Part shown: piece by piece, positions 1 through 5,606 of the stretch
How the letters are laid out: each line of letters starts with the position of its first letter
Position numbering within the stretch: position 1 is the stretch's first letter
Translations under genes and position numbers: made by a program
Notes under the pieces: generated by a model
The model's input: only the letters and a program-made list of their open reading frames with translations
Told to the model about the DNA's origin: nothing
The model's database searches: none
Source: Thermoplasmata archaeon
GTDB taxonomy: Archaea; Thermoplasmatota; Thermoplasmata; Lutacidiplasmatales; UBA184
Assembly: GCA_030043255.1 (NCBI GenBank)
Contig: JASHYB010000106.1
Location: 1 to 5,606 of the forward strand
Direction: 5' to 3'
Length of the DNA: 5,606 bases

Positions 1-1
1 G

Positions 2-268
2 GCCGGCCTGTCGGCCGACGCCACCCACACGGCCGCGCTCGAGGTCGACCTCGCCCTGAGCCACCGCACGGTCGAGGAGATTTGCGGGGCCGAAGGCCAC
101 CCGGAGGTCTGCCCGCACGGGCAGCCGATCGCCCCGTGCGCCGCCTCGAAGTCTCCCCGACACTCCGTCGCGCGCCCGAAGGCCCCGGCCCCCACGGGAC
201 GCCCCGTGCGCCCCGGTCGCGTCGGGCCCTCCTCTCGCGTTCCTCCGTTTCGCACGAGGGGGGACTAG
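2..268 (+). CDS. DtxR/MntR-family metal-dependent transcriptional regulator, C-terminal part (5' end outside window)
   Basis: The frame is open from the left edge (first full codon at 2) to TAG at 266-268, giving 88 residues. Residues 3-44 resemble the metal-binding/dimerisation region of DtxR-type repressors: a helix with AALEVDLALS (11-20), then TVEEIC, then GHPEVCPHGQPI (32-43). The closing P-x-x-CPHG-x-PI pattern is a hallmark of that family. Such proteins bind Fe, Mn or Zn and then repress metal-uptake genes, which fits the metal ABC transporter immediately downstream. Two things are odd. In the helix where DtxR has C-x-x-E-H, this protein has no Cys or His, so the classical ligands are not recognisable, although C28, C37, H39 and C46 are clustered. 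The last ~42 residues are a low-complexity Arg/Pro/Ala tail, not an SH3-like or FeoA domain. The helix-turn-helix lies outside the window, so the family call rests on the C-terminal motif alone. Confidence 0.62.
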   Translation, partial: AGLSADATHTAALEVDLALSHRTVEEICGAEGHPEVCPHGQPIAPCAASKSPRHSVARPKAPAPTGRPVRPGRVGPSSRVPPFRTRGD

Positions 269-272
269 CAGC

Positions 273-413
273 ATGAGGGCAGACGCTCTGCTGGGAAGGG
301 GCCGAACGAGCGACGGCGGCGCGGCGACGCGGGTGAGCCCGGCCGTCCGCCGGAGCGTGGGGAGATCGGGGGTCGCCGTCCCGGAGCGTTCCGCCGGACG
401 GGGAGGGGACTGA
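273..413 (+). CDS. Possible small ORF (46 aa) between regulator and binding protein
   Basis: ATG at 273 opens a 46-codon frame ending at TGA 411-413. It starts 4 bases after the regulator stop and ends 2 bases before the binding-protein ATG. A strong Shine-Dalgarno-like GAGGGGGG (256-263) lies about 9 bases upstream of the ATG. The product would be basic (about 10 Arg), Gly/Ala/Ser-rich, with no Cys, His, membrane segment or recognised motif. About 8 of 45 sense codons end in A or T, more than I see in the flanking genes, which argues against strong coding selection. It may be a leader or coupling peptide or simply a chance open frame in GC-rich DNA. I recognise no family. Confidence 0.25.
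   Translation: MRADALLGRGRTSDGGAATRVSPAVRRSVGRSGVAVPERSAGRGGD
343..401. repeat. Direct and inverted repeats ahead of the binding-protein gene
   Basis: CCGGAGCGT occurs at 350-358 and again at 381-389, 31 bases apart, close to three helical turns. The same stretch is bracketed by a perfect 7-base inverted repeat, CCGTCCG (343-349) and CGGACGG (395-401). The right arm runs into the purine-rich ribosome-binding region (GGGGAGGGG, 401-409) of the gene starting at 416. A repressor operator or an RNA hairpin masking translation initiation is possible, given the regulator next door. No DtxR-like AT-rich operator is visible, and short repeats are common in such biased sequence. Confidence 0.25.
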
Positions 414-415
414 CG

Positions 416-1606
416 ATGGCCGGGAATCCCTCTCCCGGCGCCCCATTCGGCGCCCCACCGACCGCGGGGGTGCCGTCGAGTGCCGGGGCGCCTGCCAAGC
501 CGGCCCGCAAGGCGCTGTCGAAGCTCACCGTCGTCGGCATCGTGGTGGCGATCATCGCGCTGGTCGGCAGCGCCACCGCCTACGAGGTCATCACGAGCCA
601 GGCGCCGCACCCGTGCGCGTCGTTCACCCCCGCGCAGCTGGGAGCCGACCCGGTCGCGGGGACCGTCACGGGCAACACGACCCCGAACTACGCCAACGCC
701 ACCAGCATCAACGGCGGGTCGGTCAAGACCGTCCCGGTGGGGACGACCATCCACATCGTCGCGGCCGAGAACTTCTGGGGTAGCCTGGTCGGCCAGCTCG
801 GTGGGAACCTGACGACGGTGCTGAGCATCGTCAGCGACCCGAACGCGGACCCGCACGAGTACGAGGCGAACACGTCGGACGCCGTCGCCATCTCCAACGC
901 CAACTTCGTCGTCGTGAACGGCGTGGGGTACGACGACTGGGCGCTGCAGCTCATCGCCGCCTCGGACACCCCGGGCCAGGAGATCCTCAACGTCGGGACG
1001 CTCAACGGCGTCTACGTCACCGGCGGCATCGTCACCGGCAACCCGCACCAGTGGTACAACCCGCTCTACGTCAACCACACCCTGATCGCGATGTACAACG
1101 ACCTGGTGGCGCTCCAGCCGGCCTCCCAGGCGACCTTCCAGCAGAACTTCGCGAACCTCAACAGCTCGGCGTCGGGGAGCGCCGGCGGCATCTCGATCGA
1201 CCAGCTCTACGAGCGCGCGAACCAGATCCGCAAGCTGTTCGCGGGTACGGTCGTCGCCTCCACCGAGAGCATCTTCGTCTACCTGGCGAACTACACCGGG
1301 CTCGACCTGGTCTCGCCCCCCGCGTTCATGGAGGCGATAGCCGAGGGGAACGACCCGCCGGCCAGCAGCGTGGCCCTGTTCGAGTGCCAGATCGAGAGCG
1401 GGAACGTGAAGGTCCTGGTCTACAACGTGCAGACGGTGACCCCGATCACGACCACGATCAAAGGGATCGCGGCGACCAGCAACGTCACGACGACGTTCGT
1501 CAGCGAGACGATCCAGCCCCCGGACACCAGCTTCCAGGTCTGGATGTACGGGGAGTACGACAACCTGCTGAACGCACTGAACGCGACCGAGCTGGGCTCC
1601 CCCTGA
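416..1606 (+). CDS. Metal (Zn/Mn-type) ABC transporter substrate-binding protein, membrane-anchored
   Basis: This 396-residue protein should capture a divalent metal outside the cell for the ATPase and permease encoded next. Residues 1-36 are Pro/Ala/Gly-rich and presumably cytoplasmic. Residues 37-57 form one hydrophobic helix (VVGIVVAIIALVG), and no lipobox Cys follows, so it is probably an uncleaved anchor. An Asn/Thr-rich linker (58-110) leads to the ZnuA/PsaA-like fold, which begins at IHIVAAENFWGSLVGQLGG (112-130). Metal-ligand motifs are DPHEYE (H147) and NPHQWYNP (H211). At the third position the protein has STES (E284) instead of His. The fourth region reads VLVYNVQT (N337/Q339), as in a branch of this family, so I cannot name the metal. 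There is no His-rich loop. Two cysteines (C67, C324) could form a disulfide. Nine N-X-S/T sequons (87, 94, 131, 152, 220, 249, 292, 356, 389) suggest a glycosylated surface protein. The ATG has a good ribosome site (GGGGAGGGG, 401-409) at normal spacing. Confidence 0.9.
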   Translation: MAGNPSPGAPFGAPPTAGVPSSAGAPAKPARKALSKLTVVGIVVAIIALVGSATAYEVITSQAPHPCASFTPAQLGADPVAGTVTGNTTPNYANATSINGGSVKTVPVGTTIHIVAAENFWGSLVGQLGGNLTTVLSIVSDPNADPHEYEANTSDAVAISNANFVVVNGVGYDDWALQLIAASDTPGQEILNVGTLNGVYVTGGIVTGNPHQWYNPLYVNHTLIAMYNDLVALQPASQATFQQNFANLNSSASGSAGGISIDQLYERANQIRKLFAGTVVASTESIFVYLANYTGLDLVSPPAFMEAIAEGNDPPASSVALFECQIESGNVKVLVYNVQTVTPITTTIKGIAATSNVTTTFVSETIQPPDTSFQVWMYGEYDNLLNALNATELGSP

Positions 1607-1649
1607 GCCCGCCGGCGCGCACGCGAAGGGGCCGACGTAGGGACCGCAC

Positions 1650-2534
1650 GTGGCTGCTGGCGTCGCCCGGCCGCACACGACCCCGATCCCGGGCGTCGCC
1701 GCCGCCGGTACGGGCCGCTCGGCGATCCACGCCGAGCGGCTCGAGGTACGGTACGGGGCCAAGATCGTCTGGAAGGACGCCAGCTTCGACGTGCGGGCCG
1801 GCGAGTTCGTCGCCCTGATCGGGCCGAACGGCGCCGGCAAGACGACGCTCTTCCGGATGCTCCTCGGCCTGCACCGCCCTTCCGCCGGGCAGCTCACCGT
1901 GCTGGGGGCCGAGCCGAGCCGGGGCAACCGCCGCATCGGCTACGTCCCGCAGCGCCACACCATCGACCAGGAGACCCACCTCCAGTGCGACAAGCTGGTG
2001 CGGCTCGCCTACCCGGGGGACCGGTGGGGCCCGCACGGGCGGCTCCCACCGATACCCTGGGGTCCCCGTCTGCGGCTGCGGGCCGAGCGCGAGGCGGCGG
2101 AGCGGGCGCTTTTTGACGTGGGCGCCTCCGAGCTCTCCACCAAGCCGCTGGGCGCGCTCTCGGGCGGTGAGCTGCAGCGGGTCTTCCTCGCGGAGGCGCT
2201 GGTCGGCGACCCGGAGATGCTCCTGCTGGACGAGCCGCTGTCCAACCTGGACCTGCGGCGGAGCCGGGAGCTCGTGGAGACGATCCACGCCCTGGTCCAG
2301 GCCCGCGGCGTGAGCACCCTGCTCGTCGCCCACGACATCAACCCGATGATCAAGTGCCTGGACAAGGTGATCTACATCGCCAACGGCAAGGTCGCGACCG
2401 GCCGCCCGACGGAGGTGCTCACCTCCGAGCGCCTCAGCGAGCTCTACGAGGCCCGGGTGGAGGTCCTGCACGACTCGCGCGGTAACCTCGTGATCGTCGG
2501 CGGCGAGGACGAGCGCGGCACGGAGGGCGGATGA
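1650..2534 (+). CDS. Metal ABC transporter ATP-binding protein
   Basis: This cytoplasmic ATPase should power metal import with the permease that overlaps it. All nucleotide-binding elements are intact in its 294 residues: Walker A GPNGAGKT (58-65), Q-loop Gln101 in VPQR, signature LSGGELQ (170-176), Walker B MLLLDEP (190-196), D-loop SNLD (198-201) and switch His228 in VAHD. It matches the ZnuC/MntB-type group. It is somewhat longer than the usual ~250 residues, owing to about 25 unconserved residues at the N-terminus and a basic, Pro-rich stretch in the helical subdomain (about 121-147). The GTG at 1650 is the best start: an in-frame TAG at 1638-1640 blocks extension, there is no ATG before the core domain, and AGGGA (1639-1643) sits 6 bases upstream. 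It begins 43 bases after the binding-protein stop with no promoter-like or AT-rich sequence between, so co-transcription is likely. Confidence 0.94.
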   Translation: MAAGVARPHTTPIPGVAAAGTGRSAIHAERLEVRYGAKIVWKDASFDVRAGEFVALIGPNGAGKTTLFRMLLGLHRPSAGQLTVLGAEPSRGNRRIGYVPQRHTIDQETHLQCDKLVRLAYPGDRWGPHGRLPPIPWGPRLRLRAEREAAERALFDVGASELSTKPLGALSGGELQRVFLAEALVGDPEMLLLDEPLSNLDLRRSRELVETIHALVQARGVSTLLVAHDINPMIKCLDKVIYIANGKVATGRPTEVLTSERLSELYEARVEVLHDSRGNLVIVGGEDERGTEGG

Positions 2535-4027
2535 GCGATCTGTGGTCCGGCGAGCCGTTCAGCTGGAACCCGATCACCGACCTGCGGCTGATGCTCTCGT
2601 ACTCGTTCATGCTCAACGGGCTCGAGGCCGGCACGATCATCGCGATCGTCGCGGGGATCATCGGCTACTTCGTCGTGCTCCGACGCTCGGCGTTCGCCTC
2701 CCACGCGCTCGGCCACACCGGCTTCTCCGGCGCGGCCGCCGCGGTCCTCGTCGGGGTGCAACCGGTCTACGGGCTGCTGCTGTTCACGATGGTCGCCGGC
2801 GGCGGCATGGCGCTGCTCGGCAACCGGGCGTCCAACCGGGACGTCGAGATCGGGACGGTGCTGGCGTTCGCGCTCGGGCTCGGCCTACTGTTCCTCGGCC
2901 TCTACCAGGGGTACGCGACCCAGGCGTACTCCATCCTGTTCGGCGAGGTCCTCGGGATCAGCGCCGCCGGGGTCGTCTTCACCTTCTGGGCCGGCCTGGG
3001 GGTGCTCGCGGCGACCGCGATCGTCTACCGGCCCCTCCTGTTCGCCTCCCTGGACGAGGACGTGGCGGAGGCGAAGGGCCTGCCGATGCTCTGGCTCGGG
3101 CTCGCCTTCCTGCTGCTTCTGGCCGTGACGATCTCCATCGCGGTCCAGATCATCGGCGTGCTGCTGATCTTCGCGCTCATGGTCACCCCCGCGGCGATCG
3201 CCGTCCGCCTGACGCGCCGGGTCGGGACCGCGGTGCTCCTGTCGATCCTGATCGCCGTCACCGGGGTCTGGGGCGGGTTCTTCGTCGCGTTCTACGTGAA
3301 CGCGCCGGTGAGCTTCTTCATCACCGCGATCATCTTCGGGGAGTACCTCGCCGTGCGCGGGGCCGGGGTCCTGCGCCGCTCAGCGTTCCTGCAGGCGGTG
3401 GACGCCTCGGAGCCGGACGGCGTCCGGTCGCTGCGCAACGCGGCGCTGACGGGGGCGATCGCCCAGCTGCTGCTGCTCGCCGGCGCGGTCGCGGTCCTCC
3501 CCAGCCTGCTGGTCTACGGCGCCGGCTCCTGGACCTCGGGCACGCTCTGGGACCACGCGCGCCTCGGCGTGGTCCTGCTCGCCGCGGGCACCGCGCTCGC
3601 GGCCGGCTCCTACCCGCTCTACCTGCTCGGCTTCCGCCGGATGGCGACCGCCTCCCGGGAGTTCACCCCCGCGGCGTTCCTGATGGTGACCGGCATCCTC
3701 GGGCTCGACCTCGCGCTCGGCGGGTTCGACATGTACCTCGCGGGCCTGAGCCTCAACGCGAGCGGCTACGCGCTGGCGCCGGTGATGATCCTGTTCGGCG
3801 CGCCGATCCTGGCGATCGGCCTGCTGCTGGCGGTGACCGGGCTCTACGGCCAGGCGGTCGGCAGCTGGCGGGCCGGCCTGCGCTACCGCGACCGCGCCCT
3901 GCGGTCCGGCGCGGTGCTCATGGCGCTGCCGATCGTCGGGAACCTGCTCGTCTGCTTCGGCTACCGGCGGGCGCTGGCCCGCGGCTCGCCGACCGGGCTC
4001 GCCTCCCCTCCGGCCGTCTCGCCCTGA
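2531..4027 (+). CDS. Metal ABC transporter permease (ABC-3 family) with an extra C-terminal membrane domain
   Basis: Residues 1-285 are a complete ABC-3 (ZnuB/MntC-like) permease. After the first helix comes VVLRRSAFASHALGHTGFSG (48-67), the family's loop with its conserved SHA-x-x-H region. Next come LFGEVLGIS (136-144), the cytoplasmic coupling loop DEDVAEAKGLP (175-185) and about eight hydrophobic helices ending near 275. Family members usually stop at about 260-300 residues, but this one has 498. After a charged linker (about 281-303), a further ~195 residues contain about five hydrophobic segments (305-330, 343-368, 378-400, 412-438, 459-478), with an Arg-rich loop at 446-458 and a short Ser/Pro-rich tail. 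I do not recognise this added domain. The reading frame is continuous with uniform codon use, so a sequencing join is unlikely. The start is the ATG of an ATGA overlap with the ATPase stop, with GGAGGG at 2522-2527, so the two are translationally coupled. Confidence 0.92.
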   Translation: MSDLWSGEPFSWNPITDLRLMLSYSFMLNGLEAGTIIAIVAGIIGYFVVLRRSAFASHALGHTGFSGAAAAVLVGVQPVYGLLLFTMVAGGGMALLGNRASNRDVEIGTVLAFALGLGLLFLGLYQGYATQAYSILFGEVLGISAAGVVFTFWAGLGVLAATAIVYRPLLFASLDEDVAEAKGLPMLWLGLAFLLLLAVTISIAVQIIGVLLIFALMVTPAAIAVRLTRRVGTAVLLSILIAVTGVWGGFFVAFYVNAPVSFFITAIIFGEYLAVRGAGVLRRSAFLQAVDASEPDGVRSLRNAALTGAIAQLLLLAGAVAVLPSLLVYGAGSWTSGTLWDHARLGVVLLAAGTALAAGSYPLYLLGFRRMATASREFTPAAFLMVTGILGLDLALGGFDMYLAGLSLNASGYALAPVMILFGAPILAIGLLLAVTGLYGQAVGSWRAGLRYRDRALRSGAVLMALPIVGNLLVCFGYRRALARGSPTGLASPPAVSP

Positions 4028-4032
4028 GACCT

Positions 4033-4058
4033 CCGGCCGGCGGCGCGCGCCGGTCCGG
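4033..4058 (+). terminator. GC-rich hairpin downstream of the permease gene, possible terminator
   Basis: Just after the permease stop, CCGGC (4037-4041) and GCCGG (4049-4053) can pair around a 7-base loop, inside a larger run of CCGG-type repeats. The alternative palindrome GGCGCGCGCC lies at 4042-4051. There is no T-tract, so neither a bacterial intrinsic terminator nor a U-rich archaeal one is demonstrated. The case rests mainly on position, between two operons and just ahead of a promoter-like box. Confidence 0.2.
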
Positions 4059-4067
4059 TCGCGTCCG

Positions 4068-4077
4068 CCATATACTC
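4068..4077 (+). promoter_or_regulatory. TATA-like promoter element ahead of sat
   Basis: ATATACT (4070-4076) is an isolated AT-rich block in a GC-only intergenic stretch, placed ahead of the sulfate operon. Read as an archaeal box A, its centre (about 4072) predicts transcription starting near 4098-4099, exactly at an ATG, though the bases upstream do not look like a purine-rich BRE. Read as a bacterial -10 (TATACT, 4071-4076), no TTGACA-like -35 is visible 17 bases upstream (CGCCGG). In either reading it would give sat its own promoter, separate from the metal operon. Confidence 0.45.
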
Positions 4078-4098
4078 GCACCGGTGAGCCGTAGCCCG

Positions 4099-4179
4099 AT
4101 GCCCCTTCCCCTCCGGTCCGGCGCATCGGGGCCCCTCGGGGGCCTCGGAACGGAGCTGGGGGCGGGGGTCTCCCGGTGA
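4099..4179 (+). CDS. Possible leader ORF (26 aa) overlapping the sat start
   Basis: ATG at 4099 opens a 26-codon frame, Gly/Leu/Pro-rich and without Cys, Met repeats or recognised motifs. It ends at TGA 4177-4179, sharing the GTGA overlap with the GTG start of sat at 4176. The ATG lies about 27 bases downstream of the TATA-like box centre, the geometry of an archaeal leaderless transcript. If translated, it would couple to sat by termination-reinitiation. It could equally be a chance frame, since such short frames are common here. Confidence 0.25.
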   Translation: MPLPLRSGASGPLGGLGTELGAGVSR

Positions 4180-5342
4180 TCCCGCCGCCGCACGGAGGGC
4201 GGCTGGTGGAGCGGATCGCCTCCGACGCCGTCCGCGAGCGCCGGGACGCCGAGCTCGGTTCGCTGGCGAAGGTCCACCCGTTCGTCGACCAGCTGTACGA
4301 CGCCGAGAAGATCGCGATCGGGGCCTACAGCCCGCTCGAGGGTTTCCAGGGGCCGGCCGACGTCCGGTCGGTCCTCGAACGAGGCCGGCTGGAGAACGAC
4401 CTGCCCTGGACGATCCCGATCGTCCTGCCGGTCCCGGACGGCGCGGAAGGGGCGGCGGTCGCCGACCTGAGGTCCGGGGACCAGGTCGCGCTGCTCGACG
4501 GTCGGGACCGGGCGCTCGCCCTGCTGACGATCGACGAGCGGTTCCGCCTCGACCGACGGCAGCTCGCCCGGGGGGCGTACGGGACGGAGGACCCGGCGCA
4601 CCCGAACGTCGCCGACATCCTCCGGCAGGGGGAGGTCGCCTGGTCGGGCCGGGTCGAGCTCCTGCGTCGCCTCGAGCCCGCCCGGGGGCGCACGGAGCCG
4701 TCGCCGCGGGAGCTGCGCGAGGAGTTCGGCCGCCTCGGTTGGAAGACCGTCGCCGCCTACCAGTGCCGCAACCCGCCCCACACCGCCCACGAGTACCTGC
4801 AGCGCGTCACGCTCGAGCGGGAGGAGATCGACGGCCTCCTGGTCCATCCGGTCGTCGGCCGCCTCAAGTCCGGGGACTACCGCCCCGAGGTGATCCTGGA
4901 CGCCTACGACGCGCTGGTCCGCGCCTACTATCCGGCCTCCCGGGTGATCGTGCGCCCTCTCGGGATCACGATGCGCTACGGCGGGCCGAAGGCGGCGCTG
5001 TTCCTCGCGATCGTCCGCAAGAACTACGGCTGCGGAGCGTACATCGTCGGGCGGGACCAGGCGGGGGTCGGCAAGTTCTACGACCCGTACGCCGCGCACC
5101 GGATCTTCGACCAGTACGACATCGGCGTCGTCCCGCTGCGCTACGAGGAGTCGTTCTTCTGCCGCCGCTGCGGCTGGATGGCGAGCGAGAAGGTCTGCCC
5201 GCACGGCCCCGCGGAGCGGGTCGCCACCAGCCAGACCCGCGTCCGGGAGGCGCTGGCGAAGGGGGAGACCCTTCCCTCCGAGATCCTCCGGCCGGAGGTG
5301 GCGGAGGTCCTGCGGCGGAGCGACGCCGTCTTGACCTCGTGA
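4176..5342 (+). CDS. sat: Sulfate adenylyltransferase (ATP sulfurylase)
   Basis: The enzyme makes adenosine 5'-phosphosulfate (APS) and pyrophosphate from ATP and sulfate in the cytoplasm. At 388 residues it has the length of monomer-type Sat proteins without a fused kinase. The N-terminus IPPPHGGRLVERI is the family's usual opening, which supports the GTG start at 4176; an in-frame TAG at 4092-4094 limits extension, and a G-rich stretch (4157-4168) may serve as ribosome site. Catalytic motifs are QCRNP (196-200) followed by HTAH (202-205), and MRYGGPKAAL (266-275). The GRD-x-AG loop reads GRDQAGVG (292-299). A zinc-type cluster C329-x2-C332...C341-P-H343 lies near the C-terminus, which ends with the family's RPEVAEVL (372-379). 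Two positions usually occupied by His hold Leu277 and Gln295. It is followed by cysC after 16 bases, so the pair probably yields PAPS for assimilation or sulfation. Confidence 0.95.
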   Translation: MIPPPHGGRLVERIASDAVRERRDAELGSLAKVHPFVDQLYDAEKIAIGAYSPLEGFQGPADVRSVLERGRLENDLPWTIPIVLPVPDGAEGAAVADLRSGDQVALLDGRDRALALLTIDERFRLDRRQLARGAYGTEDPAHPNVADILRQGEVAWSGRVELLRRLEPARGRTEPSPRELREEFGRLGWKTVAAYQCRNPPHTAHEYLQRVTLEREEIDGLLVHPVVGRLKSGDYRPEVILDAYDALVRAYYPASRVIVRPLGITMRYGGPKAALFLAIVRKNYGCGAYIVGRDQAGVGKFYDPYAAHRIFDQYDIGVVPLRYEESFFCRRCGWMASEKVCPHGPAERVATSQTRVREALAKGETLPSEILRPEVAEVLRRSDAVLTS

Positions 5343-5358
5343 GGGAGGGAGGCCGAGC

Positions 5359-5606
5359 ATGTCGTCCCGCGGACCGGAGGGGTTCTGCCTGTGGCTGACC
5401 GGCCTGCCGAGCGCCGGGAAGACGACGATCGGCCGGGCGCTGGTCGAGCGCCTCACCGCGCGGGGGCGCTTCGCGGAGCTGCTCGACGGGGACGAGATCC
5501 GCAAGGGCCTCAGCGCCGACCTCGGCTTCGACCGGGCCTCCCGCGAGGCCCACGCGGGCCGGGTCGCGTTCGTGGCGAAGCTGCTCGCCCGCAACGGGGC
5601 GATTCC
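5359..5606 (+). CDS. cysC: Adenylyl-sulfate kinase (APS kinase), N-terminal part (3' end outside window)
   Basis: This kinase phosphorylates APS to PAPS using ATP, the step after Sat. Only 82 codons are inside the window, against about 170-200 for the whole protein. Visible features fit the family: GFCLWLTGLPSAGKTT with the P-loop GLPSAGKT (15-22), LLDGDEIRKGL (41-51) with the DGD motif at 43-45, LGFDRASRE (55-63), and RVAFVAKLLARNGAI (68-82). The stretch after Arg62, usually R-x-x-N-x-x-R, here reads REAHAGR, with His in place of Asn. The ATG at 5359 has a purine-rich GAGGGAGGGAGG (5341-5352) directly upstream and follows the sat stop by 16 bases, so the two genes are co-transcribed. Confidence 0.93.
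   Translation, partial: MSSRGPEGFCLWLTGLPSAGKTTIGRALVERLTARGRFAELLDGDEIRKGLSADLGFDRASREAHAGRVAFVAKLLARNGAI

Noticed and set aside
105..120. Identical 16-base match to 5191-5206 (AGGTCTGCCCGCACGG)
   Set aside because: Both copies encode VCPHG in unrelated proteins with the same codon preference. I read this as coincidence, not a mobile or regulatory repeat.
82..276. 64-codon frame with a TTG start near the left edge
   Set aside because: Its product is Arg/Pro-rich noise; the neighbouring frame carries the CPHG-type regulator motif.
1607..1649. Possible promoter or terminator between the binding protein and the ATPase
   Set aside because: The 43 bases are uniformly GC-rich with no AT-rich box, T-tract or convincing stem; only a ribosome-binding site is visible.
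1500..2471. 323-codon minus-strand frame over the ATPase
   Set aside because: It is antisense to an intact ABC ATPase with every nucleotide-binding motif present, and it shows no domain of its own.
2542..4179. 545-codon + strand frame overlapping the permease
   Set aside because: The product is an Arg/Pro/Gly-rich shadow, while the permease frame encodes clear helices and family motifs. Only its last 26 codons, past the permease, were considered separately as a leader ORF.
3918..5594. Very long open frame (558 codons) on the minus strand
   Set aside because: It lies antisense to sat, whose motifs are unambiguous. Its product is Arg/Pro/Asp-rich low complexity, as expected for the opposite strand of GC-rich genes.

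Overview
The window is very GC-rich (roughly 70% by eye) and almost fully coding, all on the + strand. It holds two functional blocks: a metal-uptake locus (about 1-4030) and the start of a sulfate-activation operon (about 4070 to the right edge). I think the host is more likely an archaeon with a high-GC genome, possibly Thermoplasmatota, than a bacterium. The binding protein has a proline-rich cytoplasmic N-terminus and an uncleaved-looking membrane anchor in place of a bacterial lipobox. Its outer part is rich in Asn/Thr and has nine N-X-S/T sequons. An isolated AT-rich TATA-like box stands in otherwise GC-only DNA ahead of the sulfate genes. None of this is proof, and a high-GC bacterium such as an actinobacterium remains possible.

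Metal block. The left edge carries the last 88 codons of a gene ending at 268, whose end (GHPEVCPHGQPI) looks like the C-terminal part of a DtxR/MntR-type metalloregulator. A 46-codon small ORF (273-413) fills the gap to the next gene. Then come a membrane-anchored Zn/Mn-type substrate-binding protein (416-1606), its ABC ATPase (1650-2534) and its ABC-3 family permease (2531-4027, sharing ATGA with the ATPase). With the regulator directly upstream, this reads as one metal-responsive uptake operon. The permease is far longer than its family because an extra hydrophobic domain of about 200 residues is fused to its C-terminus. This is the least ordinary thing in the window.

Junction 4028-4175. 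A GC-rich hairpin follows the permease. A TATA-like box at 4070-4076 lies about 27 bases ahead of an ATG that opens a 26-codon ORF, whose stop overlaps the GTG start of sat. This could be a new promoter with a leaderless leader peptide coupled to sat.

Sulfate block. ATP sulfurylase (sat, 4176-5342) is followed after 16 bases by APS kinase (cysC, 5359 to the edge, truncated). Together they convert sulfate and ATP to APS and then PAPS, for assimilation or for sulfation of glycans. Sat keeps the QxRNP and HxxH motifs but has lost two normally conserved histidines.

I saw no tRNA, rRNA, CRISPR array or insertion sequence.
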